Shown here: positions 34,166 through 42,625 of the stretch, one piece after another | How positions within the stretch are numbered: the stretch's first letter is position 1 | How the letters are laid out: every line of letters begins with the position of its first letter | NCBI RefSeq assembly: GCF_010686655.1 | Contig: NZ_JAAGVY010000024.1 | Location: 1 to 64,000 of the forward strand | Length of the DNA: 64,000 nucleotides | Reading direction: 5' to 3' | DNA from: Cryomorpha ignava | Lineage (GTDB): Bacteria; Bacteroidota; Bacteroidia; Flavobacteriales_D; Cryomorphaceae | Made by a program: the position numbers and the translations under genes | Notes under the pieces: generated by a model | What the model saw: only the letters and a program-made list of their open reading frames with translations | Told to the model about the DNA's origin: nothing | Database searches by the model: none

Positions 34166-34519
34166 ATGGCATTTTCGTACGAACTCAAAAAGAAAGACAA
34201 TCTCGCACTTCTCGCTATGGAAGGCAGACTGGTTGATAAAGTTGAAGCAATTGAAATCAGCGTAGAAATTGATGAAGAACTGGCATCTGGTACGCATAGA
34301 TTTATTATTGATTTGAGCAAACTGGAGTATATGAACAGCACCGGGCTGAATATACTGATCAATATCATGAACAAAACCAGAAACGAAGGTGGCGAATCAA
34401 TCATTATTGGTGCAGCCCCAAGAATAGCATCTCTTTTTGCAGTTACAAAGCTCGACTCTGTGTTTAAAATGAAGAAAACCATGGAAGAAGCTACTGCATA
34501 TTTTGCCGAACAGGAGTAA
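34166..34519 (+). CDS. STAS-domain protein (anti-sigma factor antagonist-like)
   Basis: 117 residues, a single STAS domain. LALLAMEGRLVDKVEAIEISVEIDE, then RFIIDLSKLEYMNSTGLNILINIMNKTRNEGG, in which the Ser of Asn-Ser-Thr-Gly is the position phosphorylated in SpoIIAA-like proteins. Its partner kinase is not next to it; the SiaB-type kinase at 18.5 kb uses a different substrate (SiaC). It sits between fur and purA with gaps of 9 bp, so it is cotranscribed with them. No sigma factor is nearby, so the role is unknown. Confidence 0.85.
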   Translation: MAFSYELKKKDNLALLAMEGRLVDKVEAIEISVEIDEELASGTHRFIIDLSKLEYMNSTGLNILINIMNKTRNEGGESIIIGAAPRIASLFAVTKLDSVFKMKKTMEEATAYFAEQE

Positions 34520-34528
34520 ATCAAAAAC

Positions 34529-35815
34529 ATGAGCACTAAAGTTGACGTACTTCTCGGCCTGCAATGGGGCGACGAAGGGAAAGGAAAAATTGTGGATGTT
34601 CTTACGCCGCATTACGATATTATAGCGCGCTTTCAGGGCGGGCCAAATGCAGGCCATACGCTCGAATTTAATGGCATTAAGCATGTTTTGCACACTATTC
34701 CTTCCGGGATATTTCACACTGACAAACAAAACATTGTTGGCAATGGAGTGGTAATAGATCCTATAATCTTTAAACGCGAAATAGATGCGCTTGAGAAAAT
34801 GGGTGTTGATGTAACAAGTCATCTTTTTATTTCGCGAAAAGCGCACCTTATACTACCCACTCATTGCGTTCTTGACTCGGCAAATGAGGCTGAAAAAGGA
34901 ATAAAAAAAATTGGATCTACCCTAAAAGGTATTGGGCCAACTTATATGGACAAGACCGGCAGAAACGGATTGCGTGTAGGTGATCTTTTTTTGGAAGATT
35001 TTGAAACCAGATACAACAACCTAAAAGCCAAGCACGAGCATCTTTTAAAGAATTTCGATTTTGAATATGATATATCTGCGCAGGAAGCCAACTGGTTTGA
35101 AGGCGTAAAGAAAATAAAAGAACTCACCATAATTGATTCAGAGCAATACATTAATAATGCGATGAATAACGGCGAGAAAGTACTTGCGGAAGGTGCGCAG
35201 GGAAGCTTGCTTGATATAGATTTCGGAAGCTATCCTTTTGTTACCTCTTCCAATACTGTAGCCGCCGGTGCATGTACAGGTTTGGGTGTAGCCCCCAATA
35301 AAATAGGCGAAGTAATAGGGATTTTTAAGGCTTACTGCACACGTGTAGGAAGCGGCCCCTTCCCTACCGAGCTTTTTGATCAAACAGGAGACGTTTTACG
35401 TAAAGAAGGGAATGAATTTGGTGCAACAACAGGCCGACCGCGCCGTTGCGGATGGATTGATCTCCCGGCTTTAAAGTACGCCATAATGATAAATGGTGTA
35501 ACCCAACTCAATATGATGAAAGCTGATGTGCTCTCTATCTTTGATGAGATAAAAGTCTGTACTCATTACGATTATGAAGGCGAACAACTTGACTATTTGC
35601 CATACGATTTGGATACAGACAAGCTAAAACCTGTCTATGAATCTGTACCGGGATGGAAAGTTGACCTTACCAAACTAGATACCGAAGAATCTTTTCCGAA
35701 AGAATTGAGCGATTACATCAGTTATCTGGAAAGACATCTGGATACTCCTATTACCATTGTATCGCTTGGTCCCGACAGAAAGCAAACCATTTTGCGAAAA
35801 CCGGTGGCAGTTTAA
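34529..35815 (+). CDS. purA: Adenylosuccinate synthetase
   Basis: 428 residues, full length. VDVLLGLQWGDEGKGKIVDVL contains the GTP-binding GDEGKGK loop and catalytic Asp; GGPNAGHT, STLKGIGPTYMDKTGRNGLRV, GAQGSLLDIDFGSYPFVTSS and RVGSGPFPTEL follow in the usual order. It catalyses the first committed step from IMP to AMP using GTP and aspartate. It lies 9 bp after the STAS gene in the fur operon and overlaps no other gene at the chosen start of the next one (35847). Confidence 0.97.
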   Translation: MSTKVDVLLGLQWGDEGKGKIVDVLTPHYDIIARFQGGPNAGHTLEFNGIKHVLHTIPSGIFHTDKQNIVGNGVVIDPIIFKREIDALEKMGVDVTSHLFISRKAHLILPTHCVLDSANEAEKGIKKIGSTLKGIGPTYMDKTGRNGLRVGDLFLEDFETRYNNLKAKHEHLLKNFDFEYDISAQEANWFEGVKKIKELTIIDSEQYINNAMNNGEKVLAEGAQGSLLDIDFGSYPFVTSSNTVAAGACTGLGVAPNKIGEVIGIFKAYCTRVGSGPFPTELFDQTGDVLRKEGNEFGATTGRPRRCGWIDLPALKYAIMINGVTQLNMMKADVLSIFDEIKVCTHYDYEGEQLDYLPYDLDTDKLKPVYESVPGWKVDLTKLDTEESFPKELSDYISYLERHLDTPITIVSLGPDRKQTILRKPVAV

Positions 35816-35824
35816 ATCTGGCAT

Positions 35825-35832
35825 TACTTTTG
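35825..35832 (+). promoter_or_regulatory. Candidate -7 box (TACTTTTG) for the LptA/OstA-like gene
   Basis: TAnnTTTG match ending 15 bp before the ATG at 35847. The leader would be very short; ATG 35856 is an alternative start. Confidence 0.4.
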
Positions 35833-35846
35833 ACCTGAGCCACTCA

Positions 35847-37631
35847 ATGAAATTAATGCGCCTTTTTTTTAGCCTTTTTTTATTGATGGGAAGTCTCGGT
35901 GCCCTGTACTCTCAAACAAACAAGATAGAGCTACTCGGCGCGAATAGTCTTAAATTTGACAAAAGCCTTGGTTTAGATGCGCAACGCCTTTTAGGCAATG
36001 TACGCTTTAAGCATAAAGGCGCACTGATGTATTGTGATAGCGCCTATCTTTACAACTCAAGCAATAGCCTTGATGCCTTTGGAAATGTTCGTGTGGTTCA
36101 AGGAGATACGTTAACCCTATTAAGCGACAAGCTGTACTACAACGGAAATACGCAGTTTGTAAAAGTGCGCGATCATGTAACACTGAATGATCAGGACATG
36201 AAGCTCACTACAAATACGCTCGACTATGATAGAAAAACGGGTAGAGCCGTATTTTTTGATCGGGGAATTATTACATCAACCCAAAACGAAAATGAACTTG
36301 TGAGCTGCGAAGGAATTTACGATTCAAACAATTCTTTTTTCTACTTCAGAGACAGCGTAGTGCTCGAAAATCCGAGATACCGGATGGAAACCGACACTTT
36401 AAACTACGGTAATATAAGTGAGATAGCCTATTTTAAGGGCCCTACCTTTATTTATTCAGATGAAAATATCATCTATTGCGAAAATGGATGGTATGATACT
36501 AAGGTAGATATTTCTCAATTTAATGAAAATGCCTACTTGAATAATGGGCAACAGGTGCTAAGCGGCGACAGTCTTTGGTACTCACGGAATGAGGGAATAG
36601 GTAAAGCATATGAAAATGTGTCTATAATTGATACCACAGAGCGTGTAAACATTTTCGGAGACTACGGAGAGTACTTTGAGCTGCTTGGAAAAACGTTGAT
36701 TACAGGCCGCGCTGAACTCATGCAATACGATGAGGTCGACTCCTTATTTATGCATGGAGATACTTTGCTGGCTGTTTCAGATTCAATATCAGGCGATAAG
36801 ATATACGCCTATAACAATGTAAAATTTTATAGAAAAGACATGCAGGGTGCTGCCGACTCGGTGATTTTTGCGCAAAGCGACAGTTTGATACACATGTATA
36901 AGAATCCAGTTCTCTGGTCAGAAAATCTGCAAATTACCGGCGATACCATTCAGATAAAATCGGTGGAAGGTGCCATCGAAAATTTGTACGTTTTTGAACA
37001 CGCATTTATGGTCAATAAGATTGATTCTGTGATGTACAACCAAATAAAAGGCAAGCGGCTTACCGGTTATTTTAGAGACAATGATTTGTACAAAGTTTTG
37101 ATAAGAGGAAACGGGCAATCGCTTTATTACGCTGCTGAGGAGAAAAAAGTAAAAGTAAGCGCCAAGGAAGCGAATAAGGTTTTGCCTTCCGATAGTTCGC
37201 GAATAGACTCAGCGGTAGTTATACATCCTGCCGATACCACAATAGCCGAAGAATTCACAACCGTAAAAGATACGACAGCAGTTGCTGACACCGTTATTTC
37301 AGCAGATTCTATAGGAAAATCAAATCTATCTGCTGAAACAGACTCGGTATTTATCAGGGAACAAACCTATATTGGAGTTAATAAAGCTATTTGCAGCAAT
37401 ATCGCTATTTATCTGACCAACAATAAGGTGCAACGCATTGTTTTTCTCAATAAACCAGACGGAGTTTTCTACCCATTGGAAAAATTCCCGAGAGACGAAT
37501 ATTTTTATGATGGTTTTTCCTGGCAAGAATATCGTCGGCCTTTAAAGCGGTCAGATATTTTTCTAAAAGAAGAGCCGGAGATATTGGAAGCCGATACTCC
37601 TAAAGAAATAAACAATATTTTATCAGAGTAG
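35847..37631 (+). CDS. LptA/OstA-like LPS-transport protein, long form
   Basis: 594 residues. Signal peptide MKLMRLFFSLFLLMGSLGALYSQ, then OstA/LptA beta-jellyroll repeats: KIELLGANSLKFDKSLGLDAQRLLGNVRFKHKGALMYCDSAYLYNSSNSLDAFGNV and further repeated units to about residue 440. E. coli LptA has about 185 residues, so this is a much longer periplasmic bridge form, as in Bacteroidota. The C-terminal 130 residues are partly low-complexity and end in a conserved FYPLEKFPRDEYFYDGFSWQEYRRP. It should shuttle LPS across the periplasm to LptD, which lies convergently just after it. Its stop (TAG) abuts the lptD stop. Confidence 0.8.
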   Translation: MKLMRLFFSLFLLMGSLGALYSQTNKIELLGANSLKFDKSLGLDAQRLLGNVRFKHKGALMYCDSAYLYNSSNSLDAFGNVRVVQGDTLTLLSDKLYYNGNTQFVKVRDHVTLNDQDMKLTTNTLDYDRKTGRAVFFDRGIITSTQNENELVSCEGIYDSNNSFFYFRDSVVLENPRYRMETDTLNYGNISEIAYFKGPTFIYSDENIIYCENGWYDTKVDISQFNENAYLNNGQQVLSGDSLWYSRNEGIGKAYENVSIIDTTERVNIFGDYGEYFELLGKTLITGRAELMQYDEVDSLFMHGDTLLAVSDSISGDKIYAYNNVKFYRKDMQGAADSVIFAQSDSLIHMYKNPVLWSENLQITGDTIQIKSVEGAIENLYVFEHAFMVNKIDSVMYNQIKGKRLTGYFRDNDLYKVLIRGNGQSLYYAAEEKKVKVSAKEANKVLPSDSSRIDSAVVIHPADTTIAEEFTTVKDTTAVADTVISADSIGKSNLSAETDSVFIREQTYIGVNKAICSNIAIYLTNNKVQRIVFLNKPDGVFYPLEKFPRDEYFYDGFSWQEYRRPLKRSDIFLKEEPEILEADTPKEINNILSE

Positions 37632-40283
37632 CTATTGGAAGAATTGATCTCTTTCTCCAAAATTACCTTTGTTTTCAAACTTCAAATCTTTTAAAATGGA
37701 AGATTTGATATTGAGTGTCATCATATAGCTCCTTCGTTCACCAAAAGGAATAACCCGTGCGCTAAACTCCCAGCAATTTAAGTCGACGGTCATATATATA
37801 GTTGTAGGAGTCAGCTCTTTATTAACAAAGTCATATCCCGAATTAAACCGAAACGAAACCCGGTTAAACACTTTAAAATCGCCCGAAAACTGAAGCGACT
37901 GAATAATATTTATTGAATCAACTAAGGCGAAACCTTCAGCAAGTGGCACGATTGCACGACCTCTGTTTGCAGACAATTTATAGCCAAAATTCAAATGCCA
38001 CGGCACAGTAAACTCATCAAAAAAACCTTTTGGCCTTTCCACTATAGGGTTTGCAGTTATACTTTCTAAATCTCCGTCACCTTCCGCACCAGCTTCCGGC
38101 ACAATGGTGTTTCCTGTTTTATTCCGGCCGTACATCTCACTTCCAAAACCTGATCCGTCTAAAGCGATTTGACCTGATTCAAATGAGGCAAGGGTGCCTG
38201 AACTTTCACGCAGAAAAACATCTACTCTTCTAATAGACCCTTCATCTGTTGCCACATAGGTATATGGCTCAAAAGCACCGCTAAAATTAATATTAGCGTA
38301 CTTGGTTATTTTGGTTCGTCCGGAGACCCTGATTGTAGATAATTTCATTGAATCTGCAGCAAAATTATAACTTCCGTTAAAGGCAATATTCTCAATTATC
38401 GGCACTTTTTTAAACTTGCTTGTCGTATCGCGACGGGTTAAAACCTTTGCTTCTAAATTATTGACAAGAGAAAAATTTAATGATTCACTTCGGGGTGAAC
38501 CTGAAAAGGAATAAACGCTATTGGCATAAGGCGAATAGCGTGTTAGCGTTCCGTTATCACCATAAAACCCGTAAATATTCGGATCGAATTCCGGGTTTAC
38601 CGAATAGCTCAGAGCAGGAGTTAAGGTGTGGCGGATAGCTTTTAAAGATCCGGTTCTGAAACTATACATTCCATATAGCTTGGTGCTAACAGAGGTACCG
38701 AAACTGTAATTGTAATTTCTGTCAAACCCACTAATTGTATCAGGTTCGTATCCGGGAAGCTCATCATTAAATGCTCTTCCATACGTTTTAAAATACCACC
38801 GCTCGGTATAGCGGAATGAAGGTGTAAAAGTGAATGGCCCTGCATTTAATGGCATCGAAGCACCAGCATTGTGTTGAATACCATTTTTAAATTGTTTTTC
38901 AAGCTCCGGCCAATTATTTACGGACAGTTCAGATTCCTTTACAGAAAGCTCGTTTCTAAAATTGGCGGAATAGGTAATACCGAGTTTTTCGTAAAACTGC
39001 TGCTTGGGATTGTCGTTAAAAAGCCCATCTAATGGCATTGTTCTGGCCCGATCTAAGGAAATTTCAGGTAGTGTAAACTTATATATTTCGGTTTGCGAAT
39101 TTTGCTGATGACCAGCTTGCACTGTAAAAAACCAAGGCGAATCATAAAAGCTTTTGTTGTATGAAATGCTCGATTGGAAAGTATTCGTGAGATAATTTTC
39201 TTGTGATGCATTGAGATCATTTCGGAAATTGGAGGTACTTCCTGCATTTACAGATGCGGCAAAATTAGAATTCGGTCGCGCTTTCATGTCCTGTTTGTGA
39301 TTCCAATTAACAAAGAAGGAGTTTGTTTCAGAATAATTATTCAAATCTCTATCACCAAGCACTTGTTTGTTGTACTGCACTCCAAAGCCGCCTGTGAATT
39401 TATAGCGTTTTTGATATCGGGTAAGGTTTTCGAGACCCCAGCTACCACGAGAATAGATATCGCCCAAAATCTTCGTGTCCACATAATCACTAATCGGGAG
39501 GTAAAAGCCAAGGTCGTTTAAGAAATATCCTTTAGTTCCGCCATTTCCATAGCTAGGTACGATTAAGCCAGCCTGTCGATCTTCAGAATTTGGAAAAAAG
39601 CCAAATGGAAACACGAGCGGTGTAGGAATTTTGCCCAAAGCGAGATATCCCGGCCCGGTAACAATCTGCTTATCCTTAATAATTTTTAATTTGCCGATTT
39701 TAAATCTGGTCTTCGCATTTGGATCTTCACAAGGGCAGTATTCTCCTTTTCGGATGTAAACTACATTGTTGTTGTCAACCGTTTTAACTCTTTCGCCAGT
39801 AAGAGTACCTTCTATAATTTCTGTTTGAACCTGCCTGACATAGGCCTTTTTCGATTTAAAATTATAATCCATTTCATTGGATACGAACTCTGAAGTGCCC
39901 TGTTTAAAATTTGGAAGATTCACCCAATTGTCAGCCGTATCGCGCACCCCTTCAGCATGCACAGTAAACGATTCGAAATCGTAAACTATTCTCGCAGCGG
40001 TAAGTGTTATATCTTCATACTGAATTTTGGCATTTCCGTAGAGATATACCTTTTTATTAATTACATCATTGTCAATAGAATCAGAGGCGCTGTAATTTAT
40101 TTTGCTTGATATTACAGAATTACTTTCGGCTGGTTTTACCTGTAAAGTATCACCTTCAAGGGTTTGTGTTAACGTATCTGTAGCCACAACAGTAGTATCA
40201 TTTACCAAATTCGGCACGGTATCTGTTTTCACAGAATCTACATTGGTTTGTGCCATAGATCGATTTGACCCGATTATGAACAT
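37632..40283 (-). CDS. lptD: LptD-like outer-membrane LPS assembly protein
   Basis: 883 residues in the annotated frame. An N-terminal OstA-like segment (INKKVYLYGNAKIQYEDITLTAARIVYDF) precedes a large LptD-type beta-barrel (GYLALGKIPTPLVFPFGFFPNSEDRQAGLIVPSYG, then alternating strands). The C-terminus ends KFENKGNFGERDQFFQ. It inserts LPS into the outer leaflet. The ATG at 40283 leaves only a stump of signal sequence; upstream in frame the codons read on as TTKLVFILGLMFIIGS, a good hydrophobic core, but without ATG, GTG or TTG. The real start may therefore be a rare codon upstream. The -7 box at 40382-40375 leaves room for it. Confidence 0.82.
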   Translation of the reverse strand: MFIIGSNRSMAQTNVDSVKTDTVPNLVNDTTVVATDTLTQTLEGDTLQVKPAESNSVISSKINYSASDSIDNDVINKKVYLYGNAKIQYEDITLTAARIVYDFESFTVHAEGVRDTADNWVNLPNFKQGTSEFVSNEMDYNFKSKKAYVRQVQTEIIEGTLTGERVKTVDNNNVVYIRKGEYCPCEDPNAKTRFKIGKLKIIKDKQIVTGPGYLALGKIPTPLVFPFGFFPNSEDRQAGLIVPSYGNGGTKGYFLNDLGFYLPISDYVDTKILGDIYSRGSWGLENLTRYQKRYKFTGGFGVQYNKQVLGDRDLNNYSETNSFFVNWNHKQDMKARPNSNFAASVNAGSTSNFRNDLNASQENYLTNTFQSSISYNKSFYDSPWFFTVQAGHQQNSQTEIYKFTLPEISLDRARTMPLDGLFNDNPKQQFYEKLGITYSANFRNELSVKESELSVNNWPELEKQFKNGIQHNAGASMPLNAGPFTFTPSFRYTERWYFKTYGRAFNDELPGYEPDTISGFDRNYNYSFGTSVSTKLYGMYSFRTGSLKAIRHTLTPALSYSVNPEFDPNIYGFYGDNGTLTRYSPYANSVYSFSGSPRSESLNFSLVNNLEAKVLTRRDTTSKFKKVPIIENIAFNGSYNFAADSMKLSTIRVSGRTKITKYANINFSGAFEPYTYVATDEGSIRRVDVFLRESSGTLASFESGQIALDGSGFGSEMYGRNKTGNTIVPEAGAEGDGDLESITANPIVERPKGFFDEFTVPWHLNFGYKLSANRGRAIVPLAEGFALVDSINIIQSLQFSGDFKVFNRVSFRFNSGYDFVNKELTPTTIYMTVDLNCWEFSARVIPFGERRSYMMTLNIKSSILKDLKFENKGNFGERDQFFQ

Positions 40284-40301
40284 CAGTCCAAGGATAAAAA
40301 C

Positions 40302-40309
40302 TAACTTTG
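40302..40309 (+). promoter_or_regulatory. Candidate -7 box (TAACTTTG) for the amidase gene
   Basis: TAnnTTTG match on the plus strand about 93 bp before the ATG at 40402. It would overlap the leader of lptD on the other strand. Confidence 0.35.
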
Positions 40310-40374
40310 TCGTGTGACGATTTGGTGCGATATGCCTAACTTTACTTATGATTTTCTGTACATTTAAAATCGTC

Positions 40375-40382
40375 CAAAACTA
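40375..40382 (-). promoter_or_regulatory. Candidate -7 box (TAGTTTTG) for lptD
   Basis: On the minus strand, predicting transcription from about 40368. This leaves an 85-nt stretch before ATG 40283 in which the signal-peptide codons continue. Confidence 0.45.
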
Positions 40383-40401
40383 CGTAAATACCTAATTAAA
40401 C

Positions 40402-41574
40402 ATGGACGTAAAAATCCAATTATCTAAATGGTCTAAAAAAAGACCGCAATTTATCATCGCAATAATCCTTTTTTCAGGGATTATTCTGATAGCATCTACC
40501 GTGCCAAAAAAAACCAGCAAAGGTGTAATAACCCGCGTAGTTATAGATGCAGGGCATGGTGGAAAAGATCCCGGAAATCTGGGAACCGGTCGCAATAAAG
40601 TGACCGAAAAAACAATTGCACTTAATGTATCTTTAAAAGTGGGTGCTTACATAAAAGAGGCCTTTCCCGATGTAGAAGTTTATTACACGCGCGACGACGA
40701 TACTTTTATTCCGCTTCACGAACGCACCAAATTTGCAAATACAAAAGATGCTGATCTGTTCATTTCTATTCATTGCGATGCTTTTACGAGAGAATCTGCC
40801 AAGGGAACAGGCACTTACGTAATGGGAGCGGCCAAAACAGAAGCCAATTTAAGAATGGCGCAGAAAGAGAATAAAGCCATGTTGCTGGAAGAAAATCTTG
40901 ATGAGAACTACGGAGGATTTGACCCAAATTCGCCGGAAGGCTTAATAGAACTTAGCCTACGCCAAAATGCCCACATACATCAAAGTTTAAAATTTGCCAA
41001 GGAAGTGCAAGATCAAATGCGCGATCGGGTCGGTCGGATAGACAGAGGTGTGCGTCAGGCTCCGTACTGGGTTATTTCGTTTACCACAATGCCTAGTGTT
41101 TTAGTCGAGCTGGGGTTTTTGACCAATAAAGAAGAAGAAGACTTTTTGATTAGCGATCAAGGCCAAGACTACACTGCATCTGCTATTTACAGAGCTTTTA
41201 AAACGTATAAAACCACTATGGAAATATTGGATGAAGCGCAGCCTGAAAAGGTAGAAAACGACAAATCAAAAGAGGCGATTCAACCCAATTCTGAAACAAA
41301 TACGCCAAAAGGTGTTATATTTAAAGTTCAGCTATTATCTTCATCGGCTAAGGTGGAATTAAAACCTGGGAACTTCAAAGGACTTGAAAACGTAATAGAG
41401 TATGAAGATAACGGAATGTATAAATATCTTTACGGCTCAACAAGTACTTATGAAGGAGCTAAGAACCTCCAGAAAGGTGCGCGGCAAAGTGGGTACAAAG
41501 GAGCATTTGTAGTAGCTTTTGATGAACACAATAACCGGATAGCTTTGGAAAAAGCCTTAAAATTGACAAATTAA
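40402..41574 (+). CDS. N-acetylmuramoyl-L-alanine amidase (AmiC-like) with SPOR-like tail
   Basis: 390 residues. N-terminal membrane anchor or signal (RPQFIIAIILFSGIILIAST), then an Amidase_3 domain: VVIDAGHGGKDPGNLG and FISIHCDAF supply zinc-binding His residues, and VLVELGFLTNKEEEDFLIS the catalytic Glu. The C-terminal 85 residues (FKVQLLSSSAKVELKPGNFKGLENVIEYEDNGMYKYLYG) resemble a SPOR domain, which binds denuded glycan strands at the septum. It cleaves stem peptides from peptidoglycan during division. It starts 16 bp before the MCE gene. Confidence 0.88.
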   Translation: MDVKIQLSKWSKKRPQFIIAIILFSGIILIASTVPKKTSKGVITRVVIDAGHGGKDPGNLGTGRNKVTEKTIALNVSLKVGAYIKEAFPDVEVYYTRDDDTFIPLHERTKFANTKDADLFISIHCDAFTRESAKGTGTYVMGAAKTEANLRMAQKENKAMLLEENLDENYGGFDPNSPEGLIELSLRQNAHIHQSLKFAKEVQDQMRDRVGRIDRGVRQAPYWVISFTTMPSVLVELGFLTNKEEEDFLISDQGQDYTASAIYRAFKTYKTTMEILDEAQPEKVENDKSKEAIQPNSETNTPKGVIFKVQLLSSSAKVELKPGNFKGLENVIEYEDNGMYKYLYGSTSTYEGAKNLQKGARQSGYKGAFVVAFDEHNNRIALEKALKLTN

Positions 41575-41590
41575 AACAAAAATCGAATCT

Positions 41591-42622
41591 GTGAAAGTTC
41601 GCAAGGAAACGAAAATAGGAATTGTAGTTATTGTAGCCATTGCACTTCTTTTCATTGGCTTTAACTATTTAAAAGGCGTTTATATTTTTGATAAATCACG
41701 CACTTTCTACGGTATTTACAACAAGGTAAACGGTCTTGAAAAATCTAATCCTGTGGTGCTGAATGGCTTCAAAGTAGGCCAGATAAAGAATATTGAAATC
41801 ATTCAGGACGGATCAGGTAATCTATTGGTTACCTTATCTGTTAACAAAGAATTTGATATCCCTAAAGATTCAAAAGCACTGCTAAGAGCGGCCGATTTAC
41901 TTGGATCTATGCAAGTACAATTGGTGATGGGGAATAGTTCGGTACTTGCACAATCGGGAGATACGCTAACGCCGGATATTGAACAAGACCTGGTAGAAGG
42001 TGTAAATGAGCAACTCAAACCTATTAAAAGAAAAGCCGAAGGGCTTATTTCATCTGTTGACTCTGTAATTAGGGTTATAGAAGTTATTTTAAATCCACAA
42101 TCTCAAAACAATCTGGTACAGAGCTTTAAAGGTATAAATGATGCAATAGCAAGCCTGCAGCGCACCTCTTTTAGAATTGATACCCTTGTGCAGGAAGAGA
42201 AAATACGGATTGGTGAAATTTTAGAGAATATCAACAGCCTTTCTGTTGTTTTGGCTGAGAATGGAGGCGAACTGAACAACATCATCAAAAACTTTTCGCA
42301 GATTAGCGACACATTGGCCAAAGCCAAAATATCAGAGACTTTGCTAAATGCAAATCTGGCATTGACTACCGTAAACGATATGGTTGAAAAGATCAACAAT
42401 GGCGAGGGATCACTTGGGATGTTGATCAACAATCCTGAACTGTACAACAAACTTGAGTCGGCTTCTGCCAACCTTGATTTGCTTATGGAAGATATTCGAA
42501 TCAATCCAAGTCGCTACGTACAGTTCTCGGTGTTCGGCCGAAAAAACAAGAGTATAGAACTTACAAAATCGGAACTTGAACAGCTGAAAGAATATGTAAA
42601 AGACAGCGAAAACAACAAGTAA
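41591..42622 (+). CDS. MCE/MlaD-domain lipid transport protein
   Basis: 343 residues, GTG start. One N-terminal membrane helix (IGIVVIVAIALLFIGFNYL) and an MCE domain at about residues 35-120 (YGIYNKVNGLEKSNPVVLNGFKVGQIKNIEI, then LLVTLSVNKEFDIPKDSKALLRAADLLGSMQVQL), followed by a long coiled-coil region to about 300. MlaD-type proteins form hexameric channels for phospholipid movement between membranes; the MlaE/MlaF permease and ATPase are not adjacent. The gene follows the amidase by 16 bp and precedes the Fe-S module by 3 bp. Confidence 0.85.
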   Translation: MKVRKETKIGIVVIVAIALLFIGFNYLKGVYIFDKSRTFYGIYNKVNGLEKSNPVVLNGFKVGQIKNIEIIQDGSGNLLVTLSVNKEFDIPKDSKALLRAADLLGSMQVQLVMGNSSVLAQSGDTLTPDIEQDLVEGVNEQLKPIKRKAEGLISSVDSVIRVIEVILNPQSQNNLVQSFKGINDAIASLQRTSFRIDTLVQEEKIRIGEILENINSLSVVLAENGGELNNIIKNFSQISDTLAKAKISETLLNANLALTTVNDMVEKINNGEGSLGMLINNPELYNKLESASANLDLLMEDIRINPSRYVQFSVFGRKNKSIELTKSELEQLKEYVKDSENNK

Positions 42623-42625
42623 ATT

